From NCBI GenBank assembly GCA_028284235.1, contig JANQSC010000049.1:62001-126000 (forward strand): 64,000 nt of DNA, read 5' to 3'. This DNA is from Opitutaceae bacterium (GTDB lineage: Bacteria > Verrucomicrobiota > Verrucomicrobiia > Opitutales > Opitutaceae). The notes under the pieces are model-generated. The model was not told the origin of the DNA. It searched no databases and saw nothing but the letters and a program-made list of their open reading frames with translations. The position numbers were made by a program, and so were the translations under genes. Positions 1 to 9,800 of this stretch are shown piece after piece (position 1 is the first letter of the stretch; every line of letters begins with the position of its first letter).

Positions 1-1
1 C

Positions 2-115
2 GTGACCGAATTGACCGCGCTGGCGAAACGCTACGTGAAGGAAGGGCGGAGCACGCGGGGTCCGCGTCTCGATTATGTTTCCGGCGATTGGGAGCAGATC
101 GACTGGGCTCGATAG
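2..115 (+). CDS. Sulfatase, C-terminal fragment (gene enters from the left edge)
   Basis: An open frame runs from the window edge to a TAG at 113-115 and encodes 37 residues. The piece LTALAKRYVKEGRSTRGPR resembles the last helix and tail of arylsulfatase-type enzymes, which often read LT-x-LL-x-K-x-V-x-x-GRSTPG near the C-terminus. Such enzymes hydrolyse sulfate esters outside the cytoplasm. No catalytic residue lies inside the window, so the assignment rests only on the tail plus the abundance of sulfatases nearby. It ends 22 bases from the stop codon of the convergent sensor-kinase gene. Confidence 0.55.
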   Translation: MTELTALAKRYVKEGRSTRGPRLDYVSGDWEQIDWAR

Positions 116-137
116 CAGGAGAGCCGCGCTCTCGGAG

Positions 138-3100
138 CTAGCCTTGCATTCTTGATTCGGTCGCGGCTTCGGCGCGTATCCAGTTATCCAATATGTCGGT
201 GAGCTCGTCGGGGAGAATGGGTTTGGTTAGGTAGTCGTCCATGCCTGCTTGGATACAGCGTTCGCGATCGCCTTTCATGTCGTTGGCGGTCAAGGCGACG
301 ATGGGCGTGTTTTTATTCAAGCTGCCGGCGTGTTCTCGGATTACGCGAGTGGCTTCGTAGCCGTCGATTTCGGGCATTCGGCAGTCCATGAAGATCAGGT
401 CGTATTGATTGATCGAGGCCATGATAATCGCCTCGCGTCCATTCGTGGCTTCGTCGATTTGAGCGCTCGTTTTCGACAGCAGGGCTTTGAGGACTTCCTG
501 GTTCATCCGGTTGTCGTCGACGAGGAGAAAACGGGCGCCTTGATAGTTCGTCGCTTCGGGGAACGCGTCGGCGGGCGCGCTTCGTTTCGAGGAAAGTTCG
601 TCCTCGGTTTGCCTGAGCGTTTTGAGGATTTGGTTGGGCCGTATGGGGTAGTTGGCGTAGTGCGCGATTTGATCGGATTCGGGGACGGTGTGTTTGATGC
701 TGTCGGCTAGGTTCTGCAGAAGGATGGTCCGGAGTTTCGCGTCTGGATGCGTACGTTTGGTGAGGTTCCGAACGGTCTTGTCGAAAAACTGCTTGTCTAT
801 GATGAGGTTGGCGTGGTCCGAATTCAACGAGCGGACGACTCCATCGACGCTGTTGCAAGCGGATACGGGAACGTCGTTTTTCTCCAGCCATGACTGAAGC
901 CAACGGCTGATTTCGGCGTCGGGGAGGGCGATTAAGGTGGGGCCGACTTTCGCGGGAGCGGTCCGATTCTCGAGGCTGGGATGTTCTTCGGCGAGCGGTA
1001 GTTCGAATGTGAATGTGAACTCGCTGCCGACGCCTACTTTGCTTTCGAATCGAACATCGCCGTTCATTGCTTTGACGAGGTTCTTGGTGATGGCCAGTCC
1101 CAGGCCGGTCCCTCCGAATTTTCGAGTGGTGGTGGAGTCGGCTTGAGTGAAGGCGTCGAAGAGATTGGACCAGGCTTTTTTGGGAATTCCGATTCCGGTA
1201 TCGATCACGGAGCATTCGAATCGGGCGACATCGTCTTTTTGGTCGAGAAGGCTCAAGTACACGGACACGGATCCTTGGGCGGTGAACTTCACCGCGTTGG
1301 AGACTAAGTTCATCACGGCCTGTTTCACGCGTAGCGGGTCGCCGGTCACTAGTTTCGGGAGATTTGTGTCGGGGAAGGACCTCAGATCGACGCCTTTTTC
1401 CTGGGCTTCCACGATGAAGAGCGAGATCGCGTCTTCCACGGTGGATTGAATGTCGAAGGGCTCGTTTTCCAACTGGAATTTTCCCGACTCGATTTTGGAT
1501 ATGTCGAGAATGTCGTTGATGAGGGCGAGCATGGACTCGGCGCTGCGTCCGACGGTGCGGGCGTATTCGTCGAGCTCCGGCTCGAGGTTGGCTTCCAAGA
1601 GCATGTGGTTCATGCCGATGATGCCGTTCATGGGTGTGCGGATCTCGTGGCTGACGCTGGCGAGGAAGTCGGACTTGGCTTGATTGGCCCGCTCGGCTTC
1701 GTCGCGCGCGAAGATGGCTTCCTCTTTACTTTTTTCGAGCTCGAGGGTGCGGTCGGCGACGAGTTGCTCGAGCCGTTTGTTTATTTTGCTGATGGAGCGT
1801 GTCCGCTGGCGAATGTAAAGGGCAATCGACGCGGCGAGGAGTATCAGAACAATGGCTACAAATGTGCTGGTTCTCCAGAACGGCGGGAGAATCGCGAATT
1901 GGATATTGGATTCCGCGCTGCTGAGGTTTCCGTTTTTGTTGAGGGCTTTGAGCCTGAAAACGTACTGGCCCGGCGGCAGGCTGGGGAAGCTGAGCTCGTT
2001 GCGGTTTTCGACCTCGGTCCACTCTTCGACGAGGCCGTCTACTTTGTATAGCAACACGCTCTCGGGGTCGTTGGTGAAGTTGAAGCTCGTAAACTGGAAG
2101 GTGGCGGTGTTGCTGTCGTAGTCTAGGACGAGCGGCTGGTCTATTCCGCTACTGTTTTGCAGGCTCGTGCTGTATTCGGTTTTCCCTTTGGCGGCGATCG
2201 AGCTGAACACTCCGGAGATGATGGGTGTGAGCGGGGTGTAGGCCTCGGGCATTTGGGTGGTGTCGATGCGGTTGAGGCCTTGGAAGCTGCCGATCGCGAG
2301 AATCCCTTCGGGCGAGAGGGACATGGCTCGGCTCGGAAATTTCTGGGCGTTGACGCCGTGAGTTTCGGAAAAGCGTCGGGCCACGCGTTTTTCGGGATCG
2401 AAGCGGAAGAGCCCGCGCGAGGAGGCGAGCCAAACTTTGCCGGTGGGGTCGATTTCGAGGCTGTTGACGCTGGATCGACCAATGCCTTCGATGTCGGTGA
2501 AGTAGTCGATGTGCTCGAGGTTTTTGTCGAGGCGCATGAGGCCGGTGTTGGTGGCGAGCCAGAGATTTTCGCTTTGATCGACGCGCAGGTCGTAGACGAT
2601 GCGTTGCTGCATTCGGGCGGGGAATTCACGGCGAGTGAAATCGCGCGTGAACGTGTTGGCTTTCCGGTCGTAAAGGTGGATGCCGCGTTGGCGGGTGCCA
2701 AACCAGATGTTCCCGTCCGGGAGCTCGGTGAAACTCATGGCCCGGATGAAGTCGTCGTCGAAGGCTTCCGGGGCTGCGAGCCGGGTTGTCTCTCCGGTAG
2801 CTACGTCGTGTTTGAAAACCGATCTGCCGATGAGCCAGAGTTTTCCGAGTTGGTCGCAATGAATCTCAATCGGGTAGGCTCGTTTGGTGGCGCCGATTTC
2901 CTCGAAGTCGATTTCGAGTTTTCGGAGGGAGTTGGCGCTGGGGTTGAATACCAGGATTTCATCGTCGGTGAGGATGAACAAGTCCCCTTTTCTGTCGGCG
3001 GAAATGGAGAGGATAGTCTTTTTCCTGAGTAGGCGGGCGTTTGACGCTCTCGCGATCGGGCTGTCGAATTGGTCGGTGGCGGGGTTGTAGCGCTGGATAT

Positions 3101-4277
3101 GCTCGCGCGGGCTCGCCAGCCAGACGCTGCCGTCGGGTCCGCGCGATAGATTTCTCAGATTCTTGATCGAGTACCCTTCGGTCTCGCTGTCGATGGGATA
3201 GAAGTCGAGCGGCAGTCGTTTCGAATCGAGCATGAAAACCCCGGAGTTCAGCGTGCTGAAGCACAGGGTGCCGTCGTTCAGTTCCTGGATGCTGAAGAGG
3301 GTGCTTTGGTTGATGGTCTGGTCGGTGGTGACGTTTGATTCGATCGTTTGGAAGTCGAACGAGTCGAGCGGCAGGGCGACGAGTCCGTCTTGCAACGAGG
3401 CGGCCCAGATTGTGCCGTCGGAGTCCTGGTAGAGATCGCGAACGCGACGGAATTCGACTTCTTCTCTCGCAAGGCCGTCGATCGTGAACGAGACCTCGCG
3501 TAGGTCCTTGTCGAAGCAGTAAAGCTGCTGGTGCTCGGTCGCGATCCAATAGCGCCCGAGGAGATCGACGATGACGGAGGCGAGGGCCAGTTTTCCGACT
3601 TCGGTCCCGTCGTCGGCGACGAGGGGAACGCGAGTGAAGCGCTCGGATTCCGACTCGAAACGCCACGTTCCGTTGGAGGTGGCGAGGAGGAATTCCCCGG
3701 GCTGAGTTTCGATGATCCGGCGAAGGCGGGTCTCGTTCGCGTCGATCTGGGTATATCGTTTAATCCAGAGCTTCTCGACTGGGTCGAAGACGAAGAGCCC
3801 TTTGAGACCGCCGACCATGATGCGCTGGTCGGAGGTTTCGATGATCGCCTGGGTCGACTGGAGGAGGCTGACTCCATTTTCGTAGAGCGGGAACACGTCG
3901 AAGGTCTCAGTTTCCTCCTGGAACTTGCTCAGTCCCTGTGGGGCAGTGATCCACAAGCATCCGTTGGAGTCGGTCAGGATGGCGATTGGCTTGCTGCTCG
4001 GGAAGCTGCCGGGAACGTCCGGGTTCGGGGGATAGATCTTGAAACGCTCGCCGTCGTAGCGGACGAGATTGTTGTTGGTCAGGAGCCAAACGTAGCCGCG
4101 CACGTCTTGGTGGACGGATTTCACCCAAGGAGACGGCAGATCCCGGTTGTCCGCGAATGTCTGGAAGTGGAGGTGCTCGAGCCTAGCCCCGGAGAGGGAG
4201 ACGATCGAGACCGCGGCACAGAGAATCCAGGGGAGAACGCTATGACTGGGGTTTGTCCTAGGTTTTGATATGCGCAT
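138..4277 (-). CDS. Hybrid sensor histidine kinase with beta-propeller sensor
   Basis: A 1379-residue membrane-bound two-component protein. After a signal peptide come Reg_prop propeller repeats filling about residues 45-700, a Y_Y_Y domain (about 705-800), one membrane helix (805-822) and a coiled coil. The HisKA motif [10 protein letters not shown] follows with phospho-acceptor His877, then an HATPase with DTGIGIP and GGTGLGLAI, a degenerate receiver-like segment lacking the acidic pocket, and a C-terminal receiver with Asp1298 in [14 protein letters not shown]. Periplasmic ligand sensing therefore feeds a phosphorelay. Unlike Bacteroides hybrid regulators there is no AraC output domain, so the signal must leave through a phosphotransfer protein or a separate regulator. 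The start at 4277 is preferred over 4319 because it puts a signal peptide at the N-terminus. Divergent from the PhoD-like gene; the ligand is unknown. Confidence 0.93.
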   Translation of the reverse strand: MRISKPRTNPSHSVLPWILCAAVSIVSLSGARLEHLHFQTFADNRDLPSPWVKSVHQDVRGYVWLLTNNNLVRYDGERFKIYPPNPDVPGSFPSSKPIAILTDSNGCLWITAPQGLSKFQEETETFDVFPLYENGVSLLQSTQAIIETSDQRIMVGGLKGLFVFDPVEKLWIKRYTQIDANETRLRRIIETQPGEFLLATSNGTWRFESESERFTRVPLVADDGTEVGKLALASVIVDLLGRYWIATEHQQLYCFDKDLREVSFTIDGLAREEVEFRRVRDLYQDSDGTIWAASLQDGLVALPLDSFDFQTIESNVTTDQTINQSTLFSIQELNDGTLCFSTLNSGVFMLDSKRLPLDFYPIDSETEGYSIKNLRNLSRGPDGSVWLASPREHIQRYNPATDQFDSPIARASNARLLRKKTILSISADRKGDLFILTDDEILVFNPSANSLRKLEIDFEEIGATKRAYPIEIHCDQLGKLWLIGRSVFKHDVATGETTRLAAPEAFDDDFIRAMSFTELPDGNIWFGTRQRGIHLYDRKANTFTRDFTRREFPARMQQRIVYDLRVDQSENLWLATNTGLMRLDKNLEHIDYFTDIEGIGRSSVNSLEIDPTGKVWLASSRGLFRFDPEKRVARRFSETHGVNAQKFPSRAMSLSPEGILAIGSFQGLNRIDTTQMPEAYTPLTPIISGVFSSIAAKGKTEYSTSLQNSSGIDQPLVLDYDSNTATFQFTSFNFTNDPESVLLYKVDGLVEEWTEVENRNELSFPSLPPGQYVFRLKALNKNGNLSSAESNIQFAILPPFWRTSTFVAIVLILLAASIALYIRQRTRSISKINKRLEQLVADRTLELEKSKEEAIFARDEAERANQAKSDFLASVSHEIRTPMNGIIGMNHMLLEANLEPELDEYARTVGRSAESMLALINDILDISKIESGKFQLENEPFDIQSTVEDAISLFIVEAQEKGVDLRSFPDTNLPKLVTGDPLRVKQAVMNLVSNAVKFTAQGSVSVYLSLLDQKDDVARFECSVIDTGIGIPKKAWSNLFDAFTQADSTTTRKFGGTGLGLAITKNLVKAMNGDVRFESKVGVGSEFTFTFELPLAEEHPSLENRTAPAKVGPTLIALPDAEISRWLQSWLEKNDVPVSACNSVDGVVRSLNSDHANLIIDKQFFDKTVRNLTKRTHPDAKLRTILLQNLADSIKHTVPESDQIAHYANYPIRPNQILKTLRQTEDELSSKRSAPADAFPEATNYQGARFLLVDDNRMNQEVLKALLSKTSAQIDEATNGREAIIMASINQYDLIFMDCRMPEIDGYEATRVIREHAGSLNKNTPIVALTANDMKGDRERCIQAGMDDYLTKPILPDELTDILDNWIRAEAATESRMQG

Positions 4278-4476
4278 CAACTTATTTGAGGACTTTAGGG
4301 GCGAACATTCTGATAGCAATTAGGAATTGCCGGAGCGGGGGTGGGGTCCAATTGAGACTCCGAGAGCCATCGGGCGTTCCGTCGGTCGCGCCGGACGAGG
4401 TTCCAGTCCGGAATTCACCTGCCGGTCCTAGAGTAATGACTTGGCGTCGGACCGTTCTGGCCTCTAACTGAGGGGG

Positions 4477-6318
4477 ATGAAATTCGCTACCCTGATTCTG
4501 TGTCTTGTCGCCACTGCGGCGACAGTGTTTGCCGACAAATCGCTCGTCGATTTAAAAGTGACCCATGGTCCAATGCTGGGCCGCCCGGGCGCGACCACGA
4601 TGAGCATTTGGGCTCGCACCAATATCCCGGGCGAGGTCTCGGTGCGCTACGGCACGGAGCGCTTCAAACAGCTGATGGTCTCGGAGCCGGCGATGTCCAA
4701 AATCGAGAACGACAACACGGTGGTGATCACGCTCACGAATCTCTATCCCGACACGCTTTACTACTACACGCTGGACAAGGGGCTGGAAGGAACGTTCAAG
4801 ACTCTCCCGAGCGGAGACGACTTCGCGGATCCGGTGCACAATCCGGAAGGGCTGTTCAACTTCCAGTTCGAGTTCGTCTCCTGCGTCAATCAGAGCTGGG
4901 TGGGCAGTTGGGGGCCGAGCATGCCGATCTACGATACGCTGAACGAGCAGGTGGCGGACAAAGTGCATTTCGCCATTCTCAATGGCGACTGGCTCTACGA
5001 AGAGGATCGGGATTTTCCGGCGTCCGCGTGGAAGGCGCAGGTGCGAATGGAACCTGGGGAAGCGGTGCCGCACATTGTGGATGTCGCTCCGGCGGTGGTC
5101 GGCGTTTGGGAGAACTACAAAACGTACATGAGCCGCGGCCGCAACATGATGGAGTGGCACAGCAACGTCCCCTCGTTTTTTACCTTCGACGACCATGAGC
5201 TGCTCAACGACATCTACGGAACCGGAGAAACTGGATACGTAAACAGGAGGGCTGTGTTTCGCGATACAGCGGTGGAGGCCTGGTTCGACTACCTGGGCTG
5301 GGCCAATCCGGTCGCCCACACGGCGGAATCCCGGTTCGGGAGGGCTCGCTTTGAGGAAGGGAGCGACATTTTGTACGATCCGAACGCGGATTTCACCAGT
5401 ATGGATTTGAACGACCACGCCAATGTAATGGTTCACTGGGGACATTCGACGGATGGCATCAAGTCGGAATCTTTTGATTTCATTGCGGGGGATCCGAATG
5501 CCGGCGTCTATCAAATCGTCGAAATCGTCGACGGGAACCGCTTGCGAATCGAGCCGGCGGGCCGGGCGGACGGGGAAGCCGCGTACTCGGTGGGCCGCCG
5601 TTCCTATGGGTCGTTTCGCGTGGCCAATTGCGAGTTCTTCATGCTCGATACGCGCTCGCACCGGTCGCTGCACGACGTGTCTCAGCCCGACAAGCCCGGC
5701 GCAACGATTTTGGGCAAGCAGCAGCTCCGGTGGCTTAAGGACAGCATCGCGAAGTCCGACGCCGACTTTTTCTTTATGGCCTCCTCGGTGGATTTTATGA
5801 TTCCCCACGTGGGGAGCGGGGGAGGGAACGACAAGAATCTGTCGGTAGCGAAAGACGACGCCTGGACGGTGTTTTTAGAGGAGCGCGAAGGGCTGATCGA
5901 CTTTTTCGAGGCGAACAGCCCCAAGCAGTTTTTCATGCTGACTGGCGACCTCCATAATTCATTCGCCATCAAGGTGCTCAACAACGTTTGGGAATTCGCT
6001 TCGGGACCGGGGAACTCGGTCAACCACGTGCCAGCGGACGACGAAGGGAATCGTCCTGCGAATGGAAAATTCAAATACGGCCCGCGCGAGTGCGACATTC
6101 GCTGGTCGACCTACGTTTTTTCCGACATGCCGCGACTGGAGCGCGTCCACCCGCACTACTGCGTCGTTCAAGTGAACAACGTGTTCAACAGCCCCTTGCA
6201 ACGGGGCGACGAGCGTTGGGTCGCGTATCCGCACCCGCAAGTGATCTTCAAGTACTACGACGCGTTCACTGGCGAATTCAAATACAGCGAGTCCATCGTC
6301 GCTGGCATGGAGAATTAA
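4477..6318 (+). CDS. PhoD-like secreted metallophosphatase
   Basis: A 613-residue exported phosphatase of the alkaline phosphatase D type, expected to cleave phosphate mono- or diesters in the periplasm. The N-terminus MKFATLILCLVATAATVFA is a signal peptide. A fibronectin-like domain (about 25-110) precedes the metallophosphatase domain. Metal-ligand segments are visible in order: FVSC near 130, LNGDW, FDDHELLND and TGDLHNS near 490. An unusual loop with an HGHST-like element sits between the DDHE and GDLH blocks. The purine-rich AGGGGG at 4471-4476 abuts the ATG, too close for a normal ribosome binding site, yet the signal peptide supports this start. Divergent from the sensor kinase across about 200 bases, so co-regulation is possible but unproven. 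Confidence 0.88.
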   Translation: MKFATLILCLVATAATVFADKSLVDLKVTHGPMLGRPGATTMSIWARTNIPGEVSVRYGTERFKQLMVSEPAMSKIENDNTVVITLTNLYPDTLYYYTLDKGLEGTFKTLPSGDDFADPVHNPEGLFNFQFEFVSCVNQSWVGSWGPSMPIYDTLNEQVADKVHFAILNGDWLYEEDRDFPASAWKAQVRMEPGEAVPHIVDVAPAVVGVWENYKTYMSRGRNMMEWHSNVPSFFTFDDHELLNDIYGTGETGYVNRRAVFRDTAVEAWFDYLGWANPVAHTAESRFGRARFEEGSDILYDPNADFTSMDLNDHANVMVHWGHSTDGIKSESFDFIAGDPNAGVYQIVEIVDGNRLRIEPAGRADGEAAYSVGRRSYGSFRVANCEFFMLDTRSHRSLHDVSQPDKPGATILGKQQLRWLKDSIAKSDADFFFMASSVDFMIPHVGSGGGNDKNLSVAKDDAWTVFLEEREGLIDFFEANSPKQFFMLTGDLHNSFAIKVLNNVWEFASGPGNSVNHVPADDEGNRPANGKFKYGPRECDIRWSTYVFSDMPRLERVHPHYCVVQVNNVFNSPLQRGDERWVAYPHPQVIFKYYDAFTGEFKYSESIVAGMEN

Positions 6319-6834
6319 CTTCGAATCGTTCGATCAAAATCGCTTCCAGATCTTGTTAATCGCCAATCCGCTGGTTGCGGTTCGAGCGTGTTCACCGCTA
6401 GAAAACGAATTGCGAGGTGGTTTGAGAGCTCGCGGTAACGTGACAAATCGCGCTGATTGCGCCGAATCCGTTACGATTGAAATAGTTTAGAAAAAGTATT
6501 CGTCATTCACAATCTTGGCACGGGCTGTCAATGTAACAATTTTCCGACTACAGGTTTTTTGTTTTGATAATCGACCTTCGTGTTTGCGATTCTGTTGCGA
6601 GTGGTCAGGTCAGGCGTGAAATGCAGCGAGTCTGGTGTACGACCCGTTTAATTCGCTGATGTCGCTGTGGAAGTAAATTCTCTAGATAGTTTCTTGTAGT
6701 TAGTTCGACGCAATATGGGCGGGCGGGTCTTCGGGCTCGCCCGTTTTTTGGCAAATCGGTCAGGAGTCATAAGGGATCCCCGAGGGCAACTTGTAGGATC
6801 TGGGGGTGGAGAACGGTGATCGATACTGAGCAGA
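6319..6834. other. Long spacer without a recognised gene
   Basis: About 516 bases, visibly more AT-rich than the flanking genes. No convincing reading frame was seen. The only clear element is the strong hairpin terminator at 6720-6749 on the plus strand, some 400 bases beyond the phosphatase stop codon. That distance makes it either the end of a long 3' untranslated region or of a separate small RNA. Confidence 0.6.
6720..6749 (+). terminator. Rho-independent terminator with TTCG tetraloop
   Basis: A ten-base-pair stem (6720-6729 with 6734-6743, two T-G wobbles) is closed by a cTTCGg tetraloop and followed by six T (6744-6749). This is a textbook intrinsic terminator for plus-strand transcription. 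The nearest plus-strand gene ends 400 bases upstream. Confidence 0.85.
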
Positions 6835-9800
6835 CTATTTCGAAACTGACTCGCTTTTGGTCGGTTCAATGCGCCATCTAATGAACATCGCTGTATCAGC
6901 GTTTAGTAGAAGCGGGAACAGAGCGTCAACTGTTTGAACATCCAATTCTGAATTGCTGATCGCGGCTGAGATTCGAATAGGGCCCCAGTCGAGAAGATTC
7001 GAACTGCTTTCAAAGACCAGTTGGTAGTCTTGACTGGTTCTCTCGTTGTAGGAGATTTGAAATCCACTTTCTGTCAAGATGAACGCTGGGAGCTCACTGG
7101 CGCTGAATGGATCGAGAGCGAAAAGAAACTCAGCGATATTGGGGATTCCATCGTTGTCGCTGTCGGCGTTCGGGTCGGCGAGCGACGCGGAATCGCTGGA
7201 CGCGGTTGGGTTGGCGAAACTCCTCGCCCATTGATCGTACCGAGTATTTGCGAGTGGACGAACTGTCAGCTCGTCGAGCCAGGCGAATCCGTCCTCCGAT
7301 GCGGGAGCGTCCAGAGGGGACTCTCGCGAAATCGAGACGGTTACGCGTTTGTATCCACTTCCTGTGACAAAAAAACTAATGTACTGCCATTGATTTGAAC
7401 GTATGTTGTACCCTGAATCCCCGTCCACGGTCATTCGAACGTCGTATTCATCGCTTAAGTCGGATCGGAAGTAGAATCCCATATTGGCAGGCGCTTTGAC
7501 ATCGAATACAAGTGAGGTCTCTTGGCCGGAGACGATCGCGCCGGATCGCAGGCTGGAACCGCCTGACTTCGAGGTATTCGCATCAACGGTCCAAAGTTTT
7601 TGCCCCGAAGTTGATATGAGTGCAGAAGGGAAGTCGGCCGCATTGGGAAAATCGTTGTTGGCGATTGAAACTGAAACGGTGTCGGTGACTATTGAGTCCC
7701 CACCACTTGTGAGTTGCGCGTAGTAGCTTCCGGCGTCGCTTTGGCTTGTTGAGTCGAAGTGAAGTTCAGAAGATTGCGCTCCTGGAATGGGATTGTTGTC
7801 TTTGAACCACTGATACGTTGTCTCGAAGACGGAAACAGCTTCTACCGAGATTGAATGAGAAGATCCGTTGACCGCCGACAAGTTTTCCGGCTGACGAGTG
7901 ATGCGAGGCGCATTGTCGGATGTGACTGAGTCAATCCAGATTTTAGCAGTATCCAAATTTTGTATATAATACTCAATTGCTGCGACTCGGTAGCCTTCTG
8001 GACCATCGAAGGTAGAAGTAGATATTTGGGTCCAGTTAATATTCGAAGTGAGTTTTCTTCGAAAGTTGTTGTGGTCGTAGTAGTATACCTCGTCCGAATC
8101 GGAAAATCCTTCGGTTTTGATGAAGAAGCGAGTAGTTCGTTTACCGACCTGGTAGATTGACAAAGAGCCATTGTTTGTCGTGGCGCCTGTTCCGTCAATT
8201 CGAAGCGATGACTCTCCATTGACGAAGTCGTGGTTGTCTATCGACCAATTCGGTCCTCCGCTAGGAATGGCAAACCCTGAGATCAAGTCGATCGATGCAG
8301 TGATCGAACCATCTGCAACTAACTCTATTTGATTGGAAATTGACTGTTTCCCGTCTGCATCGGTGACGCGGAGTTGATAAAGGCCCGCGTCGTTCTCTGT
8401 GAACCCTTTGAATTGGACCGCTGAACTCGAGTCTGAGTCAATTTGATTGGGGGGATTCCATTCTATTCCGTCTTTTAACCAATCGAAGGAGAATGGCTCG
8501 TTTCCATAGACGAAGAAAAATAGTTGGGCGTTTGGGTCGCCCAACGCAAATGATCGACTATCGAAACCCGCGATAGCGACGGGGTTTTCCGTGGCGTTAA
8601 AGTTGTCCAGCCAGAGCGTTTTCTCCGATTCGGTGCCTGCGCTATTGCCGTTGCTAATCCAGCGATAGGTATGGGTCCCCTCGGCAACTTCAATAGCGTA
8701 GGAGCTCCAGTCATTCGAAACTATAGCCGGATAGCTCGTATTGTTTCCATCGATCAACATCGAGTACGACATGCTAGCGTTTTTCATGTCCCAGGTAAGC
8801 GTTGTTGGACCGGTGACAGTAAGTTCGATCCATGACGTCTGGTTGAAGGTCAACGGGCTGCTTTTGAGAGCGAGGTCCGTATCGCTATTTTCTCTCGGGT
8901 TCCACAGGAAAGGGGCGTCACCCCCTGCAGATATTTCGAACGAGCTGCTCGCATCGAAAAGAGTCGAATCGGCCAGTACGCTCACAGTCGCCGGGTTAGT
9001 TTGCCGAGAGCCGTGAACGTTGGTTGCCACTGCGTGGTATGTTCCAGAATTGGATACGGACAGGTTTTCGAGGACAATAGAATTGCTTGTCGCTCCTGGT
9101 ATCGGCGCATCATCCTTGTACCATTGGTATTGAATGGGCTCTTCTCCATTCGCATCAAAAAAGAGAGATGCAGATTTGCCTACCGAGTAGTATCCACTCT
9201 GTGGTTGCTGTAGGAAGAGTGGCGCTTTTGAGAGGGCGAATGAATCGAGATGGAACCGTCCGTCGTTCGAGCGCGCCTCGAAGTTGATCGTTAGTTCGTG
9301 TTCTCCGTCAGGGACGAAGAATTCAATTTGTTTCCAGCCATTTTCACCATCGGTAACCATGTATGTGTTAAGGGGAGTACTGTCGAGGGAGAGGAAGAAA
9401 TAGTCCCCGGGGATTGCAGATTCCTTGATAGCGAATCTCACATTCGAGGGACCGGAGATTGTTGTGGAAAACGATGCAGTGAACGGGCTACCATCGGAGG
9501 CGCGCTCGATTGAGAGGGAATCGTCATTGTCATAGGAGTCGATTGTGTCTACCGTCAGCAGCGTGTTGCTCCAAGCGTTGACGCGCCATGTCTGGTTTTC
9601 GTTGTCCAGTCCGTTTCCGACGAGTTCGTCTGCAACTACAACTCGAGTACGACCACTCTGAACGAAACCGTATGAATTCCTCGCTTCATAGTGATAGACT
9701 CCCGCATCTGAGTTGTTGACGCCGCTGATAATCAGATCTCCAGCTGTGAAGCCTTCGAGCAGTTCGTTGTCCTTGTACCACTGATACTCGATGGGTTCCG

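Noticed and set aside
4552-5808. Long open frame antisense to the PhoD-like gene
   Set aside because: It mirrors codon bias of the GC-rich sense gene, has no family pattern and would overlap a clearly real gene entirely. The same holds for antisense frames over the sulfatases (12813-13940, 38762-39934) and the FG-GAP gene (31052-32200).
6510-6535. Possible sigma-54 promoter (TTGGCACGGGCTGTCA)
   Set aside because: The -24 half fits, but the -12 element lacks the required GC at the right spacing and no gene follows within reach on that strand.
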